A stretch of 7,238 nucleotides of DNA from Campylobacter concisus. Its GTDB lineage: Bacteria > Campylobacterota > Campylobacteria > Campylobacterales > Campylobacteraceae. Position 1 is the stretch's first letter, and each line of letters starts with the position of its first letter. The stretch is taken from NCBI GenBank assembly GCA_018375265.1, contig JAHADO010000061.1, positions 1 through 7,238 on the forward strand, in the 5' to 3' direction. Shown here piece after piece: positions 1 to 5,862 of the stretch. The position numbers were made by a program, and so were the translations under genes. Below the pieces are notes generated by a model. It worked only from the letters and a program-made list of their open reading frames with translations, did not search any database and had not been told where the DNA came from.

Positions 1-495
1 ATTCCAATATGACGCAACTATTTTATAGTCACCAAGTTCCATATATACATGATCTTGAAAGTGGTCTGCTCGTACGTGATACTCGCCATCTTCTTCTATA
101 TATATCCATCCGCTCATATGCATGATAAGGTCTGTTCCTACCGTCTCAGCTTCTAGCAAGGTGTAGTTACCTGAGTGATTTACATTGTAGTGAGTGCCAG
201 TGTGGTCTGTATCGCTTGCCATAGGAGAGTGTCCTACTCTTGCCATATCGTTTGTGTTTAACTCTCCTGCTGATGGTCTAGTCCAGCTTAATTTATAGTC
301 TTTGCCTCCTCTAAAAGAGACTTCATCAAATGTAGTAGTAGCGCTAGCGCCTGCCCACTCCATCCACTCTTTATAGTGATGCTTTACATAAAATAAATTT
401 GCACTATCTGTTGGCAAAAATGGTCCAGGATACATAAATTTATTTATAAATTCTTTATTTGTACAATCATAAAACCACATATCAACGTCAAGCCC
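1..495 (-). repeat. PA14-like module, copy in the giant adhesin (cut by the window edge)
   Basis: This encodes residues 1079-1243. It opens with GLDVDMWFYD, then has SATTTFDEVSF, then RPSAGELNTNDMARVGH, then SGNYTLLEA and GWIYIEEDGEYHVRADH. The final part resembles the core of PA14 domains (a strand ending in GWI/GYI, a GEY/GTY turn, then a dyad and a ligand loop). It is clearly homologous to residues 169-390 of the adjacent 622-residue protein, which share GLD.D.W.YD, SAT.T.D, the RPA/RPS stretch, LARMG/MARVG, GNY and GWIYI. PA14 modules in bacterial adhesins often bind carbohydrates; that function is not shown here. Confidence 0.68.
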
Positions 496-3400
496 TTTGT
501 TTGCCACCATAGTCACGGTTTGAACGGCTAAATTTCCTGCATCATCTAGTCTTTCTACTATGTAGTTTTTGCTGCCAGTGTTTTGTGCTACGTTAAAGCT
601 TCCAGAGTAGCTTAAATTTCTATCAAGTGTCAGTGTCGTCTTCTCAGATGTCTCAGCATCTATAACCTCTACATCTTTTGATTTTTCATCGTGTGGATTA
701 TTTGCAGCTTCGCCTTTGCCGTTAAAATTTATAGCGTAGCTACCAGAGCTATTTTTTATATTATCAAAGTCAGATTCTATTAGCTTGTCAGGCTTTGAGT
801 CAAGATCGACTGTGATAGTTAGGTTATCATCTCTTTGAGGCACGCCGTCAGTCCCCACGTAGGTGGCGTCTATGATATGGTGCGTTCTATCTAACTTTTT
901 GCCAACCTTTTCAAAGTCTGCTACGACGGTATTGTTTTCGATCTTGGCTATAAAGCTATCACTTATATTTCCGTTTTTATCTTTTATCTCTATTAGCACG
1001 TAGCCTTTGCCGTCACTTGTGGTGTCAGGCTTATTTATACCAAATTTAATGTATGGCTGTTCGTCATTCGTAAGAGCGATGTTGTAGTTTATCTTTTGGG
1101 TAGAATTTGACTCATACTGGCTTGTTGTAATAATATGCTCGTAGTTCTCTTCGTTTAGGTATTTTGCAGAGTGGATATCGGCATTATCTATCTTTGTAAC
1201 AAGCTTTACATCATCTATATAGTCAAGCACACCAAAGGCAAATAGCCTACCGCTTGAAGTGCCAGAGATTGCACTTCCATCATCTTTTATAAGGGTCGCA
1301 TCGACTAAGGTCGGGCGCTTGCTACTTACTATCACATCTGGTATGGTGATAGCGCCGTCACTTATCACTTTTATATCGCTTGGATCTTTTTTGTTTATCA
1401 TATGCACGCCATCATCGTCTAGGATGTAGCTCACGGTTGATTGTTTGTTAGTAAGTGGGTTTAGGATGCTTATCTTTAGCTCATCTTTTGGCACCGCGCT
1501 ACTTGGGAGATAGACCTTTACATCAGAGGTTGTTATAGATCCAGTGGTGTCATCTATGAGCCCATCTCCATCAGCGTCTTTGACAAATTTAGCCACTGGG
1601 CTGTCGCTAAATTTTATCTCATTTGTGTCGCTCTCGCCTTTGTTGCCAGCCTTGTCCATCATGGTCGTCGTTATACTTGTGGTTTTGCCATGTTCTATTG
1701 GCACTGTGATCTTAAATTTGCCATCATTTAGTGGCACTTCATTGTGATCAGGGGCGATTATCTTACCATTAGTATATGTATAGACCTTGTGCGTTTTACT
1801 GCCGTCTGGGTTGGTGACATCGATGGCTATCTTATCGCCTTCTTTTATCACGCTTGGGATTTTTATGGAGGCCTCAGTTTTTGTTGGATCGCCGTCATTG
1901 TATCTGTTTTCTGAAGTGTCTATCTTGCCATCTGGTGTTCTATTACTAGAGCCTAAGTCACTATCAAAGCTTATTTTGGCTGATTTTACAGGTGGAGCTA
2001 CTACGACGCTTGGGGTGGTTTGGCTATTTGTGCCATTTGGTTTTGGTGTGCCATGCTCGTCATTAACTGTTGTACTTATAGCTACACTTGAGCCAGGTGT
2101 TACTGGTACGCTTACGTCTGGCACTTCAAATTTAGCATTAACTATTGGCACTACTACGCTTGGGTTATTTTTATCATAGACGCTTGTGCCATCGTCGCTT
2201 ACTACAAATTCTTTTGGCGAGCCACCTATGTTTATAGAGACGCTCTCTTTTGGCTTTATGGTGCGAGGTAAATTTATCTCAACCTTTGAAGTGCCATCTC
2301 CTATCTCGTCGCTACTTATCAGTCCATCGCCATTTTTATCGGCTGTTAGCGTCACTTTGACGGTGTCACTTACGCTGCTGCTTGGCGTAGTGCTTGTGGC
2401 TGAGACGTTGCCAAATTTATCGACTACGCCAGTTTCTATGCTGCTTCCTGCTGTGATGTTTGCGATGTTTGGCACGCTAAAGCTGACTGCGCCATTTTCA
2501 TCGGTCGTAAATGTATAGGTGTTGCCGTCCTCGTCAGTGGCTGTGCCATTTTCTTTATCTAGTGTAAATTTCTTCTCAACTGGTGGTTTGCCCGGTTCAT
2601 TTAGCTTAAACGTGATCTTATCTCCAGTGCTAAGCTCGTCAGGCACTACAAATTTCAAGCAGCTAGTTTTCGTGCCGCTGCCATATCCTAGCTCGGTCGC
2701 GTCTATCACGCCGTCGCCATTTTTATCAAGATCAAGCGTGGCTGTTACTTTTGAGATGGCTGGCGTGTCGTTTAGCTCATAGGCAGTTGGCGGCGCTGTA
2801 AATGTCTTGCCACCAGTGGTGTATGAGCTTGTCACGGTCGTTTTGCCATGGTTTAAAATTTCAACCCCAGTGATCTCTGCTTTGCCATTTACGATAGGTA
2901 TAGGAGGCGCTCCAGTGGGCGTGCCGGTGCTATCAACTGGGATTAACTCGTTTGTTATCGTATCTACTTTGTAGTTGCTAGTTTTGCCACCACCTTTCAT
3001 ATTTGTTTTTATCGTGATGATGTCGCCATTTTTAGCAACATCTGGGATATGGGCGTCTATGCTTGTGATGATTTTCTTGCCATCAGGAGTTTTTGGTAGT
3101 GAGTTTAGCTGCGCTCCTCCTAGAAAGCCTTTTTTCTCGCCAGTATCGCTTGTGAGGTTGAAATTTAGCACGATGTTTGGCTCTGGCGGTGTAAAATTTA
3201 GGTTTTCGGCGCCAAACCCAGCGTAAGAGACCCCGCCGATCTTAGCCTCGCCAACTGGCCATTTGACCTCGTCATGCCTCGCTTCAAGAGCGCGCAAACC
3301 AGTGTAAAAGTCGTAGATATTTGAGTAGTGGCCGCCTAGTTCAAATTTGATGCCGCCACTGCCAGCAGAGGCGAAGTAGTGCGGTGATGAGCCGTGAGAA

Positions 3401-3729
3401 GATGGCTCTTGATGGGAGATTTGATCATCGTCATTTGCGTGTTCTTTGTGATTTTCAAGGATGTTTGCGTTTTTTGGGATGACTAGCTCGCCCTTATGCT
3501 CAGCAAAGACATTTATAGTGTGAAATACCGAGCTAAAGCCGACATAAGCCTTTTCGCCGTCATCAAAAACAATGGTAAGGTTCGAGTTTTCGCTCGTTTT
3601 TATATCATCACCAAGGTAAATTTCATCGCCTTTGTGTAGCACCCTCATAGTGCCGTCTCTGCTTATGGCGATGGCTTCACCCTTGATCTTTTTGATAACG
3701 CCGATCCTTATGGCGTCAAAATTTGGCAT
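1..3729 (-). CDS. Giant type I-secreted repeat adhesin, BapA/LapA-like (N-terminal 1243 residues; 3' end outside window)
   Basis: The frame is open without a stop from the ATG at 3729 to base 1, giving 1243 codons, and the true C-terminus lies beyond the left edge. Seen in the translation: residues 7-80 form a retention-module/BapA-prefix-like beta domain (GEAIAISRDG, then GDEIY, then an I.T...DG stretch). Residues 92-117 are rich in His, Asp and Glu. Residues 132-149 carry the motif GGHYSNIYDFYTGLRALE. From about 185 to 820 there are Ig-like repeats, four with EF-hand-like loops at 335, 464, 596 and 718. Residues 820-1078 are further beta-rich sequence without such loops. A PA14-like module starts at 1079 (GLDVDMWFYD) and includes GWIYIEEDGEY. 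I saw only two cysteines (357, 1089) and no Sec signal peptide, which fits type I export with a C-terminal signal. Known for the family: such proteins sit on the cell surface in biofilm formation or host binding. The start is supported by AGGGA seven bases upstream. The specific ligand is unknown. Confidence 0.88.
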   Translation of the reverse strand, partial: MPNFDAIRIGVIKKIKGEAIAISRDGTMRVLHKGDEIYLGDDIKTSENSNLTIVFDDGEKAYVGFSSVFHTINVFAEHKGELVIPKNANILENHKEHANDDDQISHQEPSSHGSSPHYFASAGSGGIKFELGGHYSNIYDFYTGLRALEARHDEVKWPVGEAKIGGVSYAGFGAENLNFTPPEPNIVLNFNLTSDTGEKKGFLGGAQLNSLPKTPDGKKIITSIDAHIPDVAKNGDIITIKTNMKGGGKTSNYKVDTITNELIPVDSTGTPTGAPPIPIVNGKAEITGVEILNHGKTTVTSSYTTGGKTFTAPPTAYELNDTPAISKVTATLDLDKNGDGVIDATELGYGSGTKTSCLKFVVPDELSTGDKITFKLNEPGKPPVEKKFTLDKENGTATDEDGNTYTFTTDENGAVSFSVPNIANITAGSSIETGVVDKFGNVSATSTTPSSSVSDTVKVTLTADKNGDGLISSDEIGDGTSKVEINLPRTIKPKESVSINIGGSPKEFVVSDDGTSVYDKNNPSVVVPIVNAKFEVPDVSVPVTPGSSVAISTTVNDEHGTPKPNGTNSQTTPSVVVAPPVKSAKISFDSDLGSSNRTPDGKIDTSENRYNDGDPTKTEASIKIPSVIKEGDKIAIDVTNPDGSKTHKVYTYTNGKIIAPDHNEVPLNDGKFKITVPIEHGKTTSITTTMMDKAGNKGESDTNEIKFSDSPVAKFVKDADGDGLIDDTTGSITTSDVKVYLPSSAVPKDELKISILNPLTNKQSTVSYILDDDGVHMINKKDPSDIKVISDGAITIPDVIVSSKRPTLVDATLIKDDGSAISGTSSGRLFAFGVLDYIDDVKLVTKIDNADIHSAKYLNEENYEHIITTSQYESNSTQKINYNIALTNDEQPYIKFGINKPDTTSDGKGYVLIEIKDKNGNISDSFIAKIENNTVVADFEKVGKKLDRTHHIIDATYVGTDGVPQRDDNLTITVDLDSKPDKLIESDFDNIKNSSGSYAINFNGKGEAANNPHDEKSKDVEVIDAETSEKTTLTLDRNLSYSGSFNVAQNTGSKNYIVERLDDAGNLAVQTVTMVANKGLDVDMWFYDCTNKEFINKFMYPGPFLPTDSANLFYVKHHYKEWMEWAGASATTTFDEVSFRGGKDYKLSWTRPSAGELNTNDMARVGHSPMASDTDHTGTHYNVNHSGNYTLLEAETVGTDLIMHMSGWIYIEEDGEYHVRADHFQDHVYMELGDYKIVASYWN
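1500..3180 (-). repeat. Stack of about five Ig-like repeats, four with EF-hand-like calcium loops
   Basis: At the protein level this part of the adhesin repeats with a period of about 120-130 residues. Each unit has a beta-rich stretch and a 'P..V..G..I.....' strand, and four units carry a calcium-type loop. The loops are DKNGDGVIDATE (bases 2692-2727, residues 335-346), DKNGDGLISSDE (2305-2340, residues 464-475), NRTPDGKIDTSE (1909-1944, residues 596-607) and DADGDGLIDDTT (1543-1578, residues 718-729). Spacings are 129, 132 and 122 residues. The first two are canonical 12-residue EF-hand loops; the third lacks the first Asp and the fourth lacks the terminal Glu. A preceding unit (about residues 189-320) has no loop. 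Calcium binding between Ig-like domains typically stiffens such adhesins; that is inference here. DNA-level identity is low apart from short words such as TCGCCATTTTTATC at 2327-2340 and 2714-2727, so the repeats are old. Confidence 0.8.
3490..3711 (-). other. Retention-module/BapA-prefix-like N-terminal domain of the giant adhesin
   Basis: This encodes about residues 7-80. The pattern GE.I.IS.DG....L..GDEIY....I.T.......DG is that of the N-terminal domain of LapA- and BapA-type adhesins, which in LapA plugs the outer-membrane pore and keeps the protein on the surface. It aligns directly with residues 6-68 of the neighbouring 622-residue protein. Assignment is by pattern only; a profile search would decide between retention module and generic BapA prefix. 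Confidence 0.65.
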
Positions 3730-3736
3730 TTCTTCA

Positions 3737-3741
3737 TCCCT
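3737..3741 (-). promoter_or_regulatory. Ribosome binding site of the giant adhesin
   Basis: AGGGA lies seven bases before the ATG at 3729. It decides the start. A second ATG at 3737-3735 overlaps it, but that ATG is in another frame, sits on top of the Shine-Dalgarno bases and meets a stop after nine codons. Confidence 0.75.
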
Positions 3742-3754
3742 GTAAAATGTGTGT

Positions 3755-3760
3755 ATTGTA
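3755..3760 (-). promoter_or_regulatory. Possible -10 element (TACAAT) before the giant adhesin
   Basis: In the 68-base gap the minus strand reads TACAAT about 25 bases before the start codon, preceded by T-rich sequence as in many Campylobacter sigma-70 promoters, which often lack a -35 box. No terminator is visible in the gap, so cotranscription with the upstream 622-residue gene is equally possible. The same gap holds nothing else I can recognise. Confidence 0.3.
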
Positions 3761-3797
3761 GTATCGGAAAATCTCTTAAAAATTTATATAGTTTGTA

Positions 3798-5666
3798 CTA
3801 CATCACCTCGACATGCACATTTTTATCTATCTCGACAAAAAATGTCTGTCCAGCGTTATTTTCGCCTCTATAGACTTGATTGACCGCTTCGCCACTTGGC
3901 TCTACTGCAAGCTTGTTATAGTCAGCTCCGATAACGCTATGCTTTTCATTTAGCGCGGCTACTTCGCCATTTGTAGCCTTTACGAAATTTCCAACTAGCT
4001 GCACCACATCGTCGTCATCGCCAGAAATTTTAAGGATAGTATTTAGGCTCACTTTGCCATGCGCGTCTGCGGTTGGGTTTGAGTCTATCATGTCGCTTAT
4101 GTTTTGCCCGTTTAGCTTTAGCTTCACGGCCTTTGTGTGATCAAGCTCGATACGTTCAAAGCTCTCAAGGCGCTTATCTAGATCCTCGATCCTTGTTAGA
4201 TCCACGTTTTGGGTAAAAAGTAGTGTATCTATACCGCCTTTTGCGTCGATATCGTGTGAGTTAAAGATAAATTTATCATCAAGGTTGCTACCAACGTCTT
4301 TTGTACCATCAAAAATCAGCTCATAGGGCTTATCAAAGTCGCTCGCACTATCGCCAAATTTAGTACCATTTATTTCTTTTGCCTTATAGAAGGTATCACT
4401 CTCTTTTGTCACAAGACCATTTTGGGCAAGTGCCTCCATGTAGGCGTTGCTGACTAGTTTAATGCCTGCTACATCCGCAAGGTAGCTGTGTCCTGCTTTA
4501 CCTTTTTCTTGTGCCATAAGGTTAAACAAATAGTTGTATCTCTCATCTATTACTTCGATATGAATTTTATAAAATCCGCCATCGTGAGCTAAATTTAAAG
4601 CTTCTGTTGGCTTATGATTTTCTGCATTAAGTTCTTCTAAAGTATTTGGATAAAATGATTCCTCTAAGATAGTCCTGCCATCAAACTCGATCTTAACCTC
4701 TGATCTTTTATGTTTTTCAAAAAGAACAAAATACTCAAGTGAGTTACGGTTTTTGATATATATCCAGCCATCCATAATATTTATTACCCCATCTGATACT
4801 ATTTTGGACTCATTTAACCTATAGTTGCCATTTGGCTTTTCTGGTCTGCCATAGCTGAGAATTGGATTGTTTAGTCTATCGGTTTTATTGATTGACTCTA
4901 TGTTTTTGTCTTGACCCATCCTAGCAAGCTCTTCAGGTCTTATGTTACGGTCTTGTAATATAGATACCTCGTTTGCAGGTCTTGAAAAACCATAACCTTC
5001 TCCCACTCTATAACGTAAGTCATCGTAGGTGCTTGTCGCACTTACGTGATGATCTTTTATCCATTCTCTGAAAATGCTTTTGCTAGGCTCTAACCTATAA
5101 TGATCAAGTAAACGACCACCATTTCTAGTTGAGTCATAAAGCCATATATCTGCGTCTAGTCCTCTGTTTGTGACCTTTAACACATTTATGGTATCTATAA
5201 ATGGCTCTTCTTTTGGTTCTGCAGCGCCGCCGCTTTTTTCTACCAGCGTGCTAGAGGCACCTGAGGCGCTTTTTAGCTCACTTGGCTGGGCGCTACTTAT
5301 GTTTGGCTCTAAAGATCTGTGTTGGTTGTAAATTTGATGGATATTTGCGCTATGTCCGCTTGTGACAAAGCTCGCCGCGCTTAAAGATATGCCCTCGCTC
5401 GCGCCAAAGCCGTTAGAGTGATCGTCCTTTTCTTCTGCTGGTTTTGTTGAAATTTTTAAAATTTCATCTAAATTTATGCTTTGATGAGCGTTTAAATTTA
5501 TCTGTTCGCCATCTTCTAAAGTGATCTTGGCATCTAAATTTTTAGTAAAAATTTTCTGATCAGCGTAAATTTCATCGCCATCTTTTAGCATTTTTATGCT
5601 TCCGTCTTGGCTGATGATGTAAATTTCACCCTGAGCGTCTTTTATTATCAATTTTTTATTTTTCAT
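3798..5666 (-). CDS. Compact type I-secreted surface protein with retention-like domain, PA14-like module and adhesin C-terminus (622 aa)
   Basis: This is a complete gene, ATG at 5666 to TAG at 3800-3798. Residues 6-68 form a retention-module/BapA-prefix-like domain (GEIYIISQDG, GDEIYADQKI, EDGEQINL). Residues 70-160 are a Ser/Ala/Glu-rich linker with the motif SGHSANIHQIYNQHRSLE at 103-120. Residues 169-390 are a PA14-like module (GLDADIWLYD at 169-178, GWIYI at 300-304, then a GGFYKIHIEV strand at 363-372). Residues 430-622 resemble the C-terminal domain of type I-secreted adhesins: GGIDTLLF at 477-484, ESFERIEL at 501-508, the SGDDDDVVQLVG stretch at 548-559, and a terminal FFVEIDKNVHVEV strand. 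There is no Sec signal. It lacks Ig-like repeats and is far shorter than typical LapA- or BapA-type proteins. It shares its N-terminal domain, motif and PA14-like module with the giant adhesin 68 bases downstream, so the two are paralogues in a likely shared transcription unit. Export and surface location are inferred from these domains; the ligand is unknown. AT content rises sharply over the PA14-like part. Confidence 0.85.
   Translation of the reverse strand: MKNKKLIIKDAQGEIYIISQDGSIKMLKDGDEIYADQKIFTKNLDAKITLEDGEQINLNAHQSINLDEILKISTKPAEEKDDHSNGFGASEGISLSAASFVTSGHSANIHQIYNQHRSLEPNISSAQPSELKSASGASSTLVEKSGGAAEPKEEPFIDTINVLKVTNRGLDADIWLYDSTRNGGRLLDHYRLEPSKSIFREWIKDHHVSATSTYDDLRYRVGEGYGFSRPANEVSILQDRNIRPEELARMGQDKNIESINKTDRLNNPILSYGRPEKPNGNYRLNESKIVSDGVINIMDGWIYIKNRNSLEYFVLFEKHKRSEVKIEFDGRTILEESFYPNTLEELNAENHKPTEALNLAHDGGFYKIHIEVIDERYNYLFNLMAQEKGKAGHSYLADVAGIKLVSNAYMEALAQNGLVTKESDTFYKAKEINGTKFGDSASDFDKPYELIFDGTKDVGSNLDDKFIFNSHDIDAKGGIDTLLFTQNVDLTRIEDLDKRLESFERIELDHTKAVKLKLNGQNISDMIDSNPTADAHGKVSLNTILKISGDDDDVVQLVGNFVKATNGEVAALNEKHSVIGADYNKLAVEPSGEAVNQVYRGENNAGQTFFVEIDKNVHVEVM
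3801..4379 (-). other. Type I secretion adhesin C-terminal domain of the 622-residue protein
   Basis: This encodes residues 430-622. A degenerate RTX-like stretch (FDGTKDVGSNLDDKF, 452-466, then GGIDTLLF) leads into the pattern common at the ends of type I-secreted adhesins: a 'FE.I.L' strand, an Asp-rich 'GD..D.V.L.G' turn, and a last hydrophobic beta strand. It has no intact GGxGxDxLx nonapeptide series, so calcium-driven RTX folding would be weak. Assignment is by pattern, without a profile search. Confidence 0.55.
4497..5162 (-). repeat. PA14-like module, copy in the 622-residue protein
   Basis: This encodes about residues 169-390. It aligns with the module at the left edge of the window through GLD.D.W.YD, SAT.T.D, a RP.{2,3}E stretch, LARMG, NGNY.L and GWIYI, and it continues into a GGFYKIHIEV.DE strand typical of the last part of PA14 folds. 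By hand count, bases 4561-5100 have about 36% GC, against about 48% in the preceding linker (5221-5460) and about 45% in the C-terminal part counted at 3961-4200. Confidence 0.66.
5463..5651 (-). other. Retention-module/BapA-prefix-like N-terminal domain of the 622-residue protein
   Basis: This encodes about residues 6-68, with the same GE.{1,2}I.IS.DG....L..GDEIY....I.T pattern as the giant adhesin. In LapA this domain anchors the protein in its outer-membrane pore until a periplasmic protease cuts after it. No TAAG- or PAAG-type cleavage sequence follows here; the nearest Ala pairs are at residues 97-98 (SAAS) and 148-149 (GAAE). Confidence 0.62.
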
Positions 5667-5671
5667 ATTTT

Positions 5672-5676
5672 TCCTT
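5672..5676 (-). promoter_or_regulatory. Ribosome binding site of the 622-residue gene
   Basis: AAGGA lies five bases before the ATG at 5666, a good match to the 16S rRNA tail, and supports that start. No in-frame alternative start with a comparable site was seen nearby. Confidence 0.75.
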
Positions 5677-5703
5677 GGTTTAGTTTAAGCCATATCGGAC
5701 AAA

Positions 5704-5709
5704 TTTATA
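5704..5709 (-). promoter_or_regulatory. Possible -10 element (TATAAA) before the 622-residue gene
   Basis: The minus strand reads TATATATGTTTTATAAATTTG here, with TATAAA about 28 bases before the Shine-Dalgarno site and T-rich stretches further upstream. This is the best promoter candidate for the two adhesin genes. The 170-base gap between murD and this gene (5667-5836) is very AT-rich and contains a short palindrome (ATAAATTTAT) but no RNA gene or strong terminator that I can see. AT-rich gaps give many chance matches. Confidence 0.35.
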
Positions 5710-5836
5710 AAACATATATAGCTAAACTATTATTTTTTGTGATTTTAGTGAAATATACTAGGTGATATCGTTGCTTCAGATCAAAAAGCCTATAAATTTA
5801 TGAAATAGCAGAGTAAATTTAAGAGAAAATTGTGCT

Positions 5837-5862
5837 TTAAAGAGCCCTTATAAACTCTTTAA
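5837..5862 (-). terminator. Weak hairpin spanning the murD stop codon
   Basis: TTAAAGAG (5837-5844) and CTCTTTAA (5855-5862) form a perfect 8-base inverted repeat with a 10-base loop across the end of murD. On the minus strand it is followed by GCACAATTTTC rather than an immediate U-run, and the stem is AT-rich. It may attenuate or stabilise the mRNA end, but it is not a convincing intrinsic terminator. Confidence 0.25.

Noticed and set aside
1500..3200. Repeat region as a CRISPR array or recent DNA tandem repeat
   Set aside because: The periodicity is at the protein level with a 120-130 residue period. DNA words shared between units are only about 14 bases, and the whole stretch is one open frame.
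1544..3226. A chain of plus-strand open frames (1544-1747, 1787-2179, 2186-2518, 2519-2782, 2975-3226)
   Set aside because: They lie antisense to the giant adhesin frame and arise from its codon choice. Their Ser/Leu/Val/Pro-rich translations have no family pattern, and I saw no consistent ribosome binding sites.
3709..3737. Alternative ATG at 3737 for the giant adhesin or a leader peptide
   Set aside because: It is in a different frame, ends after nine codons and overlaps the Shine-Dalgarno bases, so it is most likely incidental.
5640..5740. Short T/A runs as phase-variation tracts
   Set aside because: The longest homopolymers near the adhesin start are about six bases, and there are no poly-G or poly-C tracts of the type that switch Campylobacter surface genes.
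5667..5836. Small RNA or riboswitch in the gap before the 622-residue gene
   Set aside because: I see only AT-rich sequence with a short palindrome, with no stable GC-containing stem and no terminator U-run.
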